Positions 6,994 through 14,588 of a DNA stretch of 29,590 nucleotides are shown piece by piece. Below the pieces are notes generated by a model. The model saw nothing but the letters and a program-made list of their open reading frames with translations. It was not told the origin of the DNA and ran no database searches. The first letter of the stretch is position 1; each line of letters opens with the position of its first letter. Both the position numbers and the translations under genes were made by a program. The DNA lies in the NCBI GenBank assembly GCA_020024615.1, contig JAHHTP010000022.1:1-29590 (forward strand). The letters are read 5' to 3'. Origin of the DNA: Oscillospiraceae bacterium. GTDB lineage: Bacteria; Bacillota; Clostridia; Oscillospirales; Ruminococcaceae.

Positions 6994-7737
6994 TTACTGC
7001 GTTTTTACTTCCTTTGTCATGAGCTTTGCAACAAAGCTGATCTCTCCATCAGAAAACAATCCTGCCACCACGATGCCATCTTCGATTTCCTGATATTCCA
7101 TCTGCAATGTTTCACCAGATACAGCTTCTTTTTTATACTGAATTTCAAAACGCTGCGGTAAATGATCTGCATACTGCTGCGGCAGGATATCATAAATCAT
7201 ATCGGCATATTTCGCATTATACACATGATGATTCTGATCCATGTCGGTGTAACGAATTTGTCGTTCAGCAGCAAACTGCAATCGTTCCTTAGCTAAATGA
7301 AATTTTTGCGGCAAGGGGAGTTCCTCTCCAAGGACAACCGGGAAAACATCTGCCACAAGTTCTTTTGGACGCAGAATCTTATGAGAAACTGGATCTGCCA
7401 AAAGCCAGGTACTTGAACTGCGCATCAACACTGTTCCATCCTGTTTTGTAATACTGAAATATCTGGTGAATACAGCCCCTTTGTTTCCGTTTTCCCATGT
7501 TTTAATCCGGATCACTTGATTCTGAGGAAAATTTTGCATAAAATCAAGTCGAAACTGTGAAAGCAAAAATACCTGATTTCGCTCCATCATCCAATCTCTG
7601 GAAAATCCTAAACTTTCATATGCCATTCCAGCAACATCCGAAAGAAAATGCAGAACACTGGACAATCTAACATTTCCGTTTTGATCAAAGTCATTGTAAT
7701 ATAACTGAAAAGTATCCTCATATACGCCCTTAGACAT
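6994..7737 (-). CDS. Acyl-ACP thioesterase (FatA/FatB-like)
   Basis: The enzyme hydrolyses acyl-ACP to free fatty acid and ACP in the cytoplasm. The 247-aa product is a double hotdog of the size usual for bacterial acyl-ACP thioesterases. The first half carries NGNVRLSSVLHF, and the second half has the family active-site block DMDQNHHVYN. By comparison with plant FatB I assign Asp167, Asn169 and His171, with Glu204 in the following KKEAVSGE segment. The ATG at 7737 has AAAGGAG 9 nt upstream; an in-frame ATG at 7764 has no ribosome site. It follows serS beyond a parS-containing hairpin. No clear terminator lies before the guaB promoter. Chain-length preference cannot be read from sequence. Confidence 0.9.
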   Translation of the reverse strand: MSKGVYEDTFQLYYNDFDQNGNVRLSSVLHFLSDVAGMAYESLGFSRDWMMERNQVFLLSQFRLDFMQNFPQNQVIRIKTWENGNKGAVFTRYFSITKQDGTVLMRSSSTWLLADPVSHKILRPKELVADVFPVVLGEELPLPQKFHLAKERLQFAAERQIRYTDMDQNHHVYNAKYADMIYDILPQQYADHLPQRFEIQYKKEAVSGETLQMEYQEIEDGIVVAGLFSDGEISFVAKLMTKEVKTQ

Positions 7738-7770
7738 CGGATTCGACTCCTTTCCCGAAAACATCAGAAA

Positions 7771-7802
7771 TTGCCGTATGTTTCACATGAAACATACGGC
7801 AA
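7771..7802. promoter_or_regulatory. parS: parS site inside a 32-bp near-perfect palindrome (serS/thioesterase gap)
   Basis: TGTTTCACATGAAACA at 7779-7794 differs from the bacterial parS consensus TGTTTCACGTGAAACA at one base. The symmetry extends outward to 15-bp arms (TTGCCGTATGTTTCA and complement) around a central CA. As RNA on the minus strand it is a strong hairpin followed by TTTCTG, 10 bp after the serS stop, so it may also end or attenuate the serS transcript. Confidence 0.85.
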
Positions 7803-7812
7803 ACCCCTTTTA

Positions 7813-9090
7813 TTACTTAATAATGGTTTTACCACCCATATATGGCTGTAAAACTTTCGGAATGTTAACAGAACCATCTGCATTGAGGTTGTTTTCAAGG
7901 AATGCAATCAGCATACGCGGTGGGGCAACAACTGTATTATTTAAGGTATGTGCAAGATATTTACCGCTCTCACCGTTTACACGAATTTTTAAGCGTCTTG
8001 CTTGTGCATCTCCCAGATTGGAGCAGCTGCCTACCTCAAAGTATTTTTTCTGACGCGGGCTCCATGCCTCGACATCAACAGATTTAACTTTCAAGTCTGC
8101 CAAGTCACCGGAGCAGCACTCAATGGTGCGAACCGGAATGTCCAGCGAACGGAACAGGTCAACAGTGTTTTTCCAAAGTTTATTGAACCACTCTTTACTT
8201 TCTTCAGGTTTGCAGACAACAACCATTTCCTGTTTTTCAAACTGATGAATACGATAAACACCGCGCTCTTCAATACCATGTGCGCCTTTTTCTTTACGGA
8301 AACACGGTGAATAGGAGGTCAGAGCAATCGGAAGCTGTTTCTCATCGACAATCTGATCAATAAATTTACCGATCATACTGTGTTCAGAGGTACCGATTAA
8401 GTACAGGTCTTCTCCTTCAATTTTATACATCATGGCTTCCATTTCTGCAAAACTCATAACACCGGTAACAACATTGGAACGAATCATATATGGCGGAATG
8501 CAGTAAGTAAAGCCACGATCAATCATAAAATCACGCGCATAGGACAGAACAGCAGAATGCAGACGGGCAATATCACCCATCAGATAATAGAAACCGTTGC
8601 CGGCAACGCGACCTGCACTCTCAAAATCCACACCGTTAAATTTATTCATGATATCGGTATGATATGGAATTTCAAAATCCGGAACAACCGGCTCACCGAA
8701 ACGCTCAATCTCAACATTCTCACTATCATCTTTACCAATCGGAACAGATGGGTCAATGATATTCGGGATTACCATCATAATTTTGTTAATCCGCTCAGAC
8801 AGCTCTTTTTCCTGCGCTTCCAGTTCTGCCAGACGCTGAGCCTGTTCTGCAACTAATTTTTTCATTTCCTCTGCTTCATCGCGTTTGCCCTGTGCCATCA
8901 ATCCACCGATGCTTTTGGAAATTTTATTGCGATTTGCACGCAGGTCATTTGCCTCCTGAATCGTAGTACGACTACGCTCATCCAGTTCAATTACCTCGTC
9001 AACCAGTGGTAGCTTGTCTTCCTGGAATTTATTGCGGATATTCTGCTTGACAGCATCCGGATTCTGTCTTAAAAATTTAATATCTAACAT
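7813..9090 (-). CDS. serS: Seryl-tRNA synthetase
   Basis: SerRS charges tRNA-Ser. The 425-aa product has the N-terminal long coiled-coil arm (about residues 30-105) that grips the tRNA-Ser variable arm, then the class II core. Motif 2 is CFRKEKGAHG (263-272) followed by RIHQFEKQE. Motif 3 reads NNTVVAPPRMLIAFLENN (384-401), unlike the NGS...GRxxxAxLEN form of the textbook enzyme, and the usual TAE motif appears as TSE (234-236). This is a divergent SerRS subgroup that I think is common in Clostridia, still with the class II Arg392. It lies 23 bp downstream of parB, so it is probably transcribed with parA-parB. I see no T-box leader. Confidence 0.93.
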   Translation of the reverse strand: MLDIKFLRQNPDAVKQNIRNKFQEDKLPLVDEVIELDERSRTTIQEANDLRANRNKISKSIGGLMAQGKRDEAEEMKKLVAEQAQRLAELEAQEKELSERINKIMMVIPNIIDPSVPIGKDDSENVEIERFGEPVVPDFEIPYHTDIMNKFNGVDFESAGRVAGNGFYYLMGDIARLHSAVLSYARDFMIDRGFTYCIPPYMIRSNVVTGVMSFAEMEAMMYKIEGEDLYLIGTSEHSMIGKFIDQIVDEKQLPIALTSYSPCFRKEKGAHGIEERGVYRIHQFEKQEMVVVCKPEESKEWFNKLWKNTVDLFRSLDIPVRTIECCSGDLADLKVKSVDVEAWSPRQKKYFEVGSCSNLGDAQARRLKIRVNGESGKYLAHTLNNTVVAPPRMLIAFLENNLNADGSVNIPKVLQPYMGGKTIIK

Positions 9091-9113
9091 CTCTTTTACC
9101 TCTTTTTATATTT

Positions 9114-10004
9114 TTAATCTATCACCTGATGCGGTGACAGATGTTCCAACAATTCTTTGAGTTCGGCCTTGTTCTGAAAGGATAATTCGATTTTGCCTTT
9201 ATCCTGTTTTTCTTTAATCGAAACACTTCTGCCGAATAATTCTTGCAGCTGTAACAATACATCGTCGTAAAAACTATCCCGCTCCAAAACTCGTTGTCCC
9301 AGCAACTGTGCTTCATCTTTCTTAAACTGGTAACGGGAGGCCAGTTCTTCCAGTTCACGCACCGAAAGTTCCTTTGCCACAACCATGTCGGCAATCTTCA
9401 CCTGATCTTCTGATGGAAAACTCAACAATGTTCTGGCATGGCCTGCAGACAGCTCACCATGCTCAATCATGTGGATAACTTCATCCTCTAAACGCAGCAA
9501 ACGCAGCGAATTGGCAATTGCCGGTCTGGATCTGCCGACCGCCTTAGCTACCTGTTCCTGTGTTAAATGGAAATCTTCACACAGGCGCTGATAGCCTTCT
9601 GCTTCCTCAATCGGGTTTAAATCCTCACGCTGCAAGTTTTCAATCAAAGCGAGCTGTAAAACAACATCTTCCGGAAAACTTTTTACCATTGCTGGGATAT
9701 CCGAAAGACCTGCCATACGAGCTGCCCTCCAGCGACGCTCACCGGCTACAATACGATAACCTCCGCCTTCAATTGGCGTAACTAGAATCGGCTGTAAAAC
9801 ACCATGCTGCCCAATGGATTCAGCAAGACGCAATAGCGCTTCCTGGTCAAACCGTTTACGCGGCTGATCCTTATTCGGTTCGATATCGCTAATCCGAAGC
9901 ATATTGATAGAACTATTTTCGCTCTGCATACGATCCAGTTCTGCCAATGGATTCATATCATCAAGCAGCGCACCCAAACCTCTTCCCATAGACTTTTTCT
10001 TCAT
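9114..10004 (-). CDS. parB: Chromosome-partitioning protein ParB (Spo0J)
   Basis: ParB is a CTP-dependent DNA clamp that loads at parS and spreads to form the centromere complex with ParA and SMC. The 296-aa product starts with the ParA-activating basic segment KKKSMGRGLGALL. The CTP-binding box GERRWRAAR lies at 88-96 and ENLQREDLNP at 122-131. The helix-turn-helix at about 147-170 contains GRSRPAIANSLRL, with Arg160 at the position typical of ParB rather than Noc. The C-terminal dimer domain ends LKELLEHLSPHQVID. Its start lies 19 bp after parA with an AAGGGATGAG ribosome site. A perfect DnaA box happens to lie inside it (9470-9478). Confidence 0.96.
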   Translation of the reverse strand: MKKKSMGRGLGALLDDMNPLAELDRMQSENSSINMLRISDIEPNKDQPRKRFDQEALLRLAESIGQHGVLQPILVTPIEGGGYRIVAGERRWRAARMAGLSDIPAMVKSFPEDVVLQLALIENLQREDLNPIEEAEGYQRLCEDFHLTQEQVAKAVGRSRPAIANSLRLLRLEDEVIHMIEHGELSAGHARTLLSFPSEDQVKIADMVVAKELSVRELEELASRYQFKKDEAQLLGQRVLERDSFYDDVLLQLQELFGRSVSIKEKQDKGKIELSFQNKAELKELLEHLSPHQVID

Positions 10005-10023
10005 GATTTAACTCATCCCTTTA

Positions 10024-10821
10024 TCACTCATTGGTCGTCTTTTTCTGATGATGGAGAAATTCTTTTGCAAACGCCAAATACTGCAATGTGATTTTTGCAG
10101 ATCTTGAATAACAATAAAGTGGCATACCATAGCTGCTTGACTCTGACGCTTTGATGCTGCGGGAAATTTTGGTTTTATAAACCTTTTCGCCAAAATGTGC
10201 GCGTAATTCTTCTTCAACCTGCTTATTTAAGTTTAAACGATCGTCAAACATCGTTAAAAGCAGACCTTCCACATTCAAATTAGAATTCCATTTTAGTTTA
10301 ACGATCTTTACCGTGTCAATCAACTGTTTGAGTCCTTCCAGAGCAAAATATTCTGCCTGCATCGGAATCAACACGCTGTCCGCCGCTACCAGTAAGTTAA
10401 GCGTCACTAAACTTAGTGAAGGTGGACAATCAATAATGATATAATCATATTGCTCACGCAACGGCTCAATCACTTTGTTTGCACACTGATAACGATCTTC
10501 TATTTCCATCAGCTCAATTTCAGCACCGGCAAGTTCGATGCTGGAAGGCATAACCGATAAATTTTTATATTCCGATGTTACAATAACATCGGCCAGATTT
10601 GTGTCCTCAATCAAGCAATGATAAAAAGACTTCGCTTCCTTTGGCAATGCAATTCCAATACCACTGGTGCAGCTGCCCTGCATATCACCATCAATCAACA
10701 GCACTTTTTTACCGCTTTTTCCCAAATTGGCAGCCAAGTTCACTGCTGTCGTTGTTTTTGCCACACCGCCTTTTTGATTTGCTACTGCAACAACCTTTGC
10801 GTTCCTTTTCGCTAAAGCCAT
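10024..10821 (-). CDS. parA: Chromosome-partitioning ATPase ParA (Soj)
   Basis: ParA is a MinD/Mrp-type ATPase that binds nucleoid DNA and, with ParB, moves origins; Soj also tunes DnaA activity. The 265-aa product has a deviant Walker A QKGGVAKTT (16-24), switch I LLIDGDMQGS (41-50) with Asp44 and Asp46, and Walker B IIIDCPPS (128-135). I chose the ATG at 10821, where AAAGGAAAGG precedes at good spacing, over an in-frame ATG at 10845 that lacks one. It has its own promoter just upstream (10869-10896), with a parS 38 bp further. Confidence 0.96.
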   Translation of the reverse strand: MALAKRNAKVVAVANQKGGVAKTTTAVNLAANLGKSGKKVLLIDGDMQGSCTSGIGIALPKEAKSFYHCLIEDTNLADVIVTSEYKNLSVMPSSIELAGAEIELMEIEDRYQCANKVIEPLREQYDYIIIDCPPSLSLVTLNLLVAADSVLIPMQAEYFALEGLKQLIDTVKIVKLKWNSNLNVEGLLLTMFDDRLNLNKQVEEELRAHFGEKVYKTKISRSIKASESSSYGMPLYCYSRSAKITLQYLAFAKEFLHHQKKTTNE

Positions 10822-10868
10822 TTTATGCCTTTCCTTTCGATTCATTTTGCATTTATATGCTTATTTCT

Positions 10869-10896
10869 ATTATACCATATCTATGCAAAAAATCAA
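10869..10896 (-). promoter_or_regulatory. Promoter of parA-parB-serS
   Basis: Minus strand TTGATT (10891-10896), 16-bp spacer, TATAAT (10869-10874). The parS at 10934-10949 is about 38 bp upstream of the -35, close enough for ParB binding to affect it. Confidence 0.75.
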
Positions 10897-10926
10897 CTTC
10901 TTTTCCCGAAAGACATCGTGTTTTGC

Positions 10927-10953
10927 AAAAAAATGTTTCATGTGAAACATTTT
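10927..10953. promoter_or_regulatory. parS: parS site within a terminator-like hairpin (parA/noc gap)
   Basis: TGTTTCATGTGAAACA (10934-10949) is one base from consensus and is the reverse-complement form of the parS at 7779. It sits in an 11-bp-arm inverted repeat (AAAATGTTTCA and complement, 10930-10953). On the minus strand the hairpin runs into seven T (10927-10933), 21 bp past the noc stop. It therefore has the shape of an intrinsic terminator for noc as well as a ParB loading site. Confidence 0.85.
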
Positions 10954-10974
10954 ATAACTTTATGAAACTTCCCA

Positions 10975-11781
10975 TCAATCTGCTTTCTTTTTTGTCGGAA
11001 TATGAATCCAATAATCCACTCCGTCCTCATTTTCCTTATACTCCGATACTGCTTCAATTCCACTCTGATTGATTACTTTCAAAGCTTTTTCTATGGTTCG
11101 ATGAAAAATCCGTATATCCTTAAAACAGAATTTGACCACCTGTTTCTTCTTTGGTTGAAGCAGGGTTTCTATATATGCATCCGTTTCTTCTGCATTTAAA
11201 TGTTTTTTTGCAATTACCGAAATCGCCTTTTCCATTAAATTCTGCTCTTTCAAGCGCAGCAATGCACGGGTCTGTCGCTCGTTCAATCCAAATTCTAGTG
11301 CCATTTGCTGTACTGCATCTGGAAGTTGCAACAAGCGCAGTTTATTTGCAATACATGGCTGACTTCTTCCAAGCTTTTTAGAAACTTCAGCCTGTGTCAT
11401 ATCGTATTCTACCATCAGCATACGGATGGCAATCGCCTCCTCCAGAAAGTTCAGATCTTTACGCTGTATATTTTCAATCAATGCAAGCAGCCCGCTGCGG
11501 TCATCTGAAATTTCAACGATAATCGCCGGAATCTTTTCGCATTGATTCAGACGACATGCTCGTAGTCTGCGTTCACCACTGACTAATTCATATCCAAATT
11601 CTCGTTTGCGCACTGTGATAGGCTGCAACAATCCATTTGCTGCAATACTCTGGCTCAATTCCAGTAACTCCGCTTCATCAAACTCTTTGCGCGGCTGCAA
11701 TGGATTGGGATAAATTTCTTCAATTGGCAGCATTAATACCTTATTAATCACCTCAGTTTTTTCTTTTTTCAACATCAACAT
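10975..11781 (-). CDS. noc: Nucleoid occlusion protein Noc (ParB paralogue)
   Basis: Noc is a CTP-dependent DNA-binding relative of ParB that recruits DNA to the membrane and blocks FtsZ assembly over the nucleoid. The 268-aa product has GERRLRACR (69-77) and ENIQRKDLNF (103-112). Its helix-turn-helix contains GRSQPCIANKLRL (138-150). The Gln141 and Lys147 are the residues reported to mark Noc specificity as opposed to ParB. The N-terminus is basic and hydrophobic (MLMLKKEK), compatible with the amphipathic membrane-targeting helix of the family but short. GGAGG precedes the ATG by 7 nt. Gene order rsmG-noc-parA-parB is as in Bacillus. A second ParB with a different role is the alternative. 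Confidence 0.88.
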   Translation of the reverse strand: MLMLKKEKTEVINKVLMLPIEEIYPNPLQPRKEFDEAELLELSQSIAANGLLQPITVRKREFGYELVSGERRLRACRLNQCEKIPAIIVEISDDRSGLLALIENIQRKDLNFLEEAIAIRMLMVEYDMTQAEVSKKLGRSQPCIANKLRLLQLPDAVQQMALEFGLNERQTRALLRLKEQNLMEKAISVIAKKHLNAEETDAYIETLLQPKKKQVVKFCFKDIRIFHRTIEKALKVINQSGIEAVSEYKENEDGVDYWIHIPTKKKAD

Positions 11782-11823
11782 CTTTAAACCTCCCTGCTAT
11801 CATAAAATACTGTCAGCATTTAT

Positions 11824-11829
11824 AGTGTA
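11824..11829 (-). promoter_or_regulatory. Candidate -10 of noc
   Basis: Minus strand TACACT preceded by TGC (extended -10). There is no convincing -35. It lies between the rsmG terminator and noc, so noc needs some promoter here. Confidence 0.4.
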
Positions 11830-11869
11830 GCATAATAAAGATGCCAAACCTGCCGTTTTGAGTCGAAAG

Positions 11870-11900
11870 AAAAAGCCGGCGAAATTCGTATTTCGCCGAC
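11870..11900 (-). terminator. Terminator after rsmG
   Basis: On the minus strand an 11-bp stem (GTCGGCGAAAT with ATTTCGCCGGC, one G-U) with a 4-nt loop is followed by TTTTT. It starts 5 bp past the rsmG stop and separates mnmE-mnmG-rsmG from noc. Confidence 0.9.
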
Positions 11901-11905
11901 AAAAA

Positions 11906-12649
11906 TTATAGTTTCTCTTTTTTGATTTTCCCGCTTGCACGCGGATATTTCGGTGTAGTAGCAGCCACTTTACGCACAATCACTAGAGTGCGCTCACTGC
12001 CATCATTCAACTGATAATCAATAACCTTTTCAACCTTGCCGCCAAGCTTTGCAATCGCACTTTTTGATTCAGCCAGTTCTTCCTGCATGTCACGCCCTTT
12101 CATTGCAGCAAATACACCACCGACCTTAACAAATGGCAGACAATATTCCGATAGTTCTCTTAAATGTGCCACAGCTCTTGCTGTTGCGACATCATACTGC
12201 TCCCGATACTCTGTTTTTTTCGCAACTTCCTCGGCGCGTCCATGCAGTCCTTCAGCGTTTAAACCCACTTCATCGCACACAGCATTCAAAAAAGTAATGC
12301 GTTTTTGCAATCCATCCAAAAGAGTAAACTGCAAATCCTGTCTGGCAATCATGCATGGTAGTGCTGGAAATCCCGCACCTGTCCCAACATCGATCACCTT
12401 TGCATTCTGCATAAATGGCAGATATTTTAACAACAACAGACTATCTGCAAAATGTTTATCTGCTACATCCTCAGAATCAATAATACCAGTTAAATTCATT
12501 CTGGTATTCCAGTCCAACATCAAATCCGCAAATTGTTTCATCTTTCTAATTTGTGATTCACCCAAATGTAGCTGCTCAACCAATCCGTATTCTTCCAATA
12601 CACGTTGCAAAATACCCTGATCCATCGGAGAAAATTCGATATTTTTCAT
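11906..12649 (-). CDS. rsmG: 16S rRNA (guanine-N7)-methyltransferase RsmG (GidB)
   Basis: RsmG methylates G527 of 16S rRNA (E. coli numbering), using S-adenosylmethionine. The 247-aa product carries the SAM-binding motif VIDVGTGAGFPALP (85-98) and MNLTGI (51-56), and ends with a basic tail. I chose the ATG at 12649, which overlaps the mnmG stop as ATGA (12646-12649) and has GGAGGAG just upstream. Longer in-frame reading to 12688 would extend into mnmG without a ribosome site. It is the last gene of the mnmE-mnmG-rsmG unit. Confidence 0.95.
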   Translation of the reverse strand: MKNIEFSPMDQGILQRVLEEYGLVEQLHLGESQIRKMKQFADLMLDWNTRMNLTGIIDSEDVADKHFADSLLLLKYLPFMQNAKVIDVGTGAGFPALPCMIARQDLQFTLLDGLQKRITFLNAVCDEVGLNAEGLHGRAEEVAKKTEYREQYDVATARAVAHLRELSEYCLPFVKVGGVFAAMKGRDMQEELAESKSAIAKLGGKVEKVIDYQLNDGSERTLVIVRKVAATTPKYPRASGKIKKEKL

Positions 12650-14562
12650 TCCACTCCTCCATTTCCCTGATGATACTGCTGTAGCCAAATGAGCAGCATA
12701 GAAACATCTGCCGGGCTAACGCCAGAAATTCTGGAAGCCTGTCCAACACTTAACGGTCGCACTTTATTTAGCTTCTCTCTGGCTTCCAGACAAAGACCAT
12801 TGATTTGCGAATAATCAATATTCTCCGGCAGCATTTTTTTCTCAAGCTTCTTCATCTGATTGATAGCGGACTGCTGCTTTTCAATATATCCAGCATATTT
12901 AATCTTAATTTCCGCTTCTTCGGCAATCTCAACTTCCAAATCAGTAGGAAATTCTGGTCTATTTAAGTCGAATGGGCGCAGATCAGCATAATGAATCTGG
13001 GGACGACGCAGCAAATCTGCCAAATGAACACCGCTCTTAATTTCAGATGTTTCACGTGAAACAAGCATTTCGTTTAACGCAGCACTTGGTGCAACGGTTG
13101 TGGTTTCCAGACGCGCCATCTCATCTGCAATATATGACATTTTACTGCAAAAACGGTCATAACGCTCCTTACTAATTAAACCAACTTTATAACCTATCGG
13201 CGTCATACGCTCGTCCGCATTATCCTGACGCAGTACAAGACGATATTCACTTCTGGAAGTCATCATACGATACGGATCAGAACACCCTTTCGTAACTAGA
13301 TCATCAATCAAGGTTCCGATATATGAATCCGAACGCTCCATTACAATTGGTTCTTCTCCTCTAATGGTTCTGACGGCATTGATCCCGGCAATCAGTCCCT
13401 GCGCAGCCGCTTCTTCATAACCAGAAGTACCGTTGAACTGTCCTGCACCATATAATCCCGGAAAATGCTTAAACTGCAAGGTTGCATACAGTTCCTGTGG
13501 ATCATCACAGTCATACTCTATCGCATACGCCAAACGCATGACCTCTGCATGCTCAAGACCTTTTACGGTATGCAGAAATTTCATCTGCACATCCTCTGGC
13601 ATCGAGGATGAAAATCCCTGTAGATACATCTCATCGGTATCTAGCCCCATCGGTTCAACAAACAATTGATGACGCGGTTTGTCCGCAAAACGCATAATCT
13701 TATCTTCAATACTCGGACAGTATCGCGGACCGACCCCCTCAATTTTACCACTATACATTGGAGATCTGCCAATATTATCTCGAATAACCTGATGCGTTTT
13801 CTCATTGGTATAAGCAATATAGCAGGAGACCTGATTTTTCAGTTCTCCCTTGGTTTCGAAGGACATCGGCACAATATCTTCATCACCATCTTGTTTTTCC
13901 AAACGATCAAAATCAATGCTTCTGCGATGAATACGAGACGGAGTGCCAGTTTTAAATCTGCGGATCGTAATACCTTTATCCTTCAAGCTATCAGTCAATC
14001 CAACCGATGGCAGCAGATTATCTGGACCACTATCGTAGCTTGCATCGCCAATATAGATCTTGCCTCGCTGATAAGTGCCGGTGCAGATAATGGCAGCTTT
14101 CACTGAATATAATGCACCCGTACGAGTCATAACCTGTTTCACGGCATTATTCTCGTCAAACAGAATATCTTTGACTTCATCCTGTTTGACCCATAAATTT
14201 TCCTGTTCTTCCACCTTTTTCTTCATATAAAGATGATAAGCGCGTCTGTCACTCTGCACACGCAGACTATAGACTGCCGGACCCTTACCACGGTTTAACA
14301 TACGGCTCTGTAAAAAAGTAGCATCTGCAGCTTTTCCCATCTCGCCACCCAACGCGTCAATTTCACGAACCAAGTGTCCTTTTGCCGTACCACCAATGGA
14401 AGGATTACATGGCATATTCGCAATGCAGTCCAAGGATAATGTAAATAAGATGGTTTTTGCGCCCAGTCTTGCAGATGCCAAAGCTGCTTCCACTCCAGCG
14501 TGACCAGCACCAATAACCGCCACATCATAAGATTCCAATTCAAAACATGAATTCTGATTCAT
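12646..14562 (-). CDS. mnmG: tRNA uridine-5-carboxymethylaminomethyl(34) synthesis enzyme MnmG (GidA)
   Basis: MnmG is an FAD enzyme that, in complex with MnmE, installs the (carboxymethyl)aminomethyl group at wobble U34. The 638-aa product has the dinucleotide motif VIGAGHAGVE (16-25) and the conserved NMPCNPSIGGTAKGHLVREI block (49-68). The C-terminal MnmE-binding helical domain ends GISPADVSMLLIWLQQY-like, with SGVSPADVSMLL visible. AAAGGAG lies upstream of the ATG. The gene starts 26 bp after mnmE and overlaps rsmG by 4 bp. A perfect parS site is embedded in its coding sequence at 13048-13063. Confidence 0.97.
   Translation of the reverse strand: MNQNSCFELESYDVAVIGAGHAGVEAALASARLGAKTILFTLSLDCIANMPCNPSIGGTAKGHLVREIDALGGEMGKAADATFLQSRMLNRGKGPAVYSLRVQSDRRAYHLYMKKKVEEQENLWVKQDEVKDILFDENNAVKQVMTRTGALYSVKAAIICTGTYQRGKIYIGDASYDSGPDNLLPSVGLTDSLKDKGITIRRFKTGTPSRIHRRSIDFDRLEKQDGDEDIVPMSFETKGELKNQVSCYIAYTNEKTHQVIRDNIGRSPMYSGKIEGVGPRYCPSIEDKIMRFADKPRHQLFVEPMGLDTDEMYLQGFSSSMPEDVQMKFLHTVKGLEHAEVMRLAYAIEYDCDDPQELYATLQFKHFPGLYGAGQFNGTSGYEEAAAQGLIAGINAVRTIRGEEPIVMERSDSYIGTLIDDLVTKGCSDPYRMMTSRSEYRLVLRQDNADERMTPIGYKVGLISKERYDRFCSKMSYIADEMARLETTTVAPSAALNEMLVSRETSEIKSGVHLADLLRRPQIHYADLRPFDLNRPEFPTDLEVEIAEEAEIKIKYAGYIEKQQSAINQMKKLEKKMLPENIDYSQINGLCLEAREKLNKVRPLSVGQASRISGVSPADVSMLLIWLQQYHQGNGGVE
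13048..13063. promoter_or_regulatory. parS: Perfect consensus parS inside mnmG
   Basis: TGTTTCACGTGAAACA is an exact 16-bp match to the bacterial parS palindrome. On the coding strand it encodes the VSRETS segment of MnmG, so the site is accommodated within codons. It is 6.4 kb from the dnaA start. Confidence 0.93.
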
Positions 14563-14588
14563 GGATTTTGTGCACTCCTTTCCTGGTA

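Noticed and set aside
12036..12620. Long plus-strand frame opposite rsmG (194 codons)
   Set aside because: It is antisense to a clear RsmG, has no ribosome site and gives Ser/Pro/Cys-rich nonsense typical of an opposite-strand shadow.
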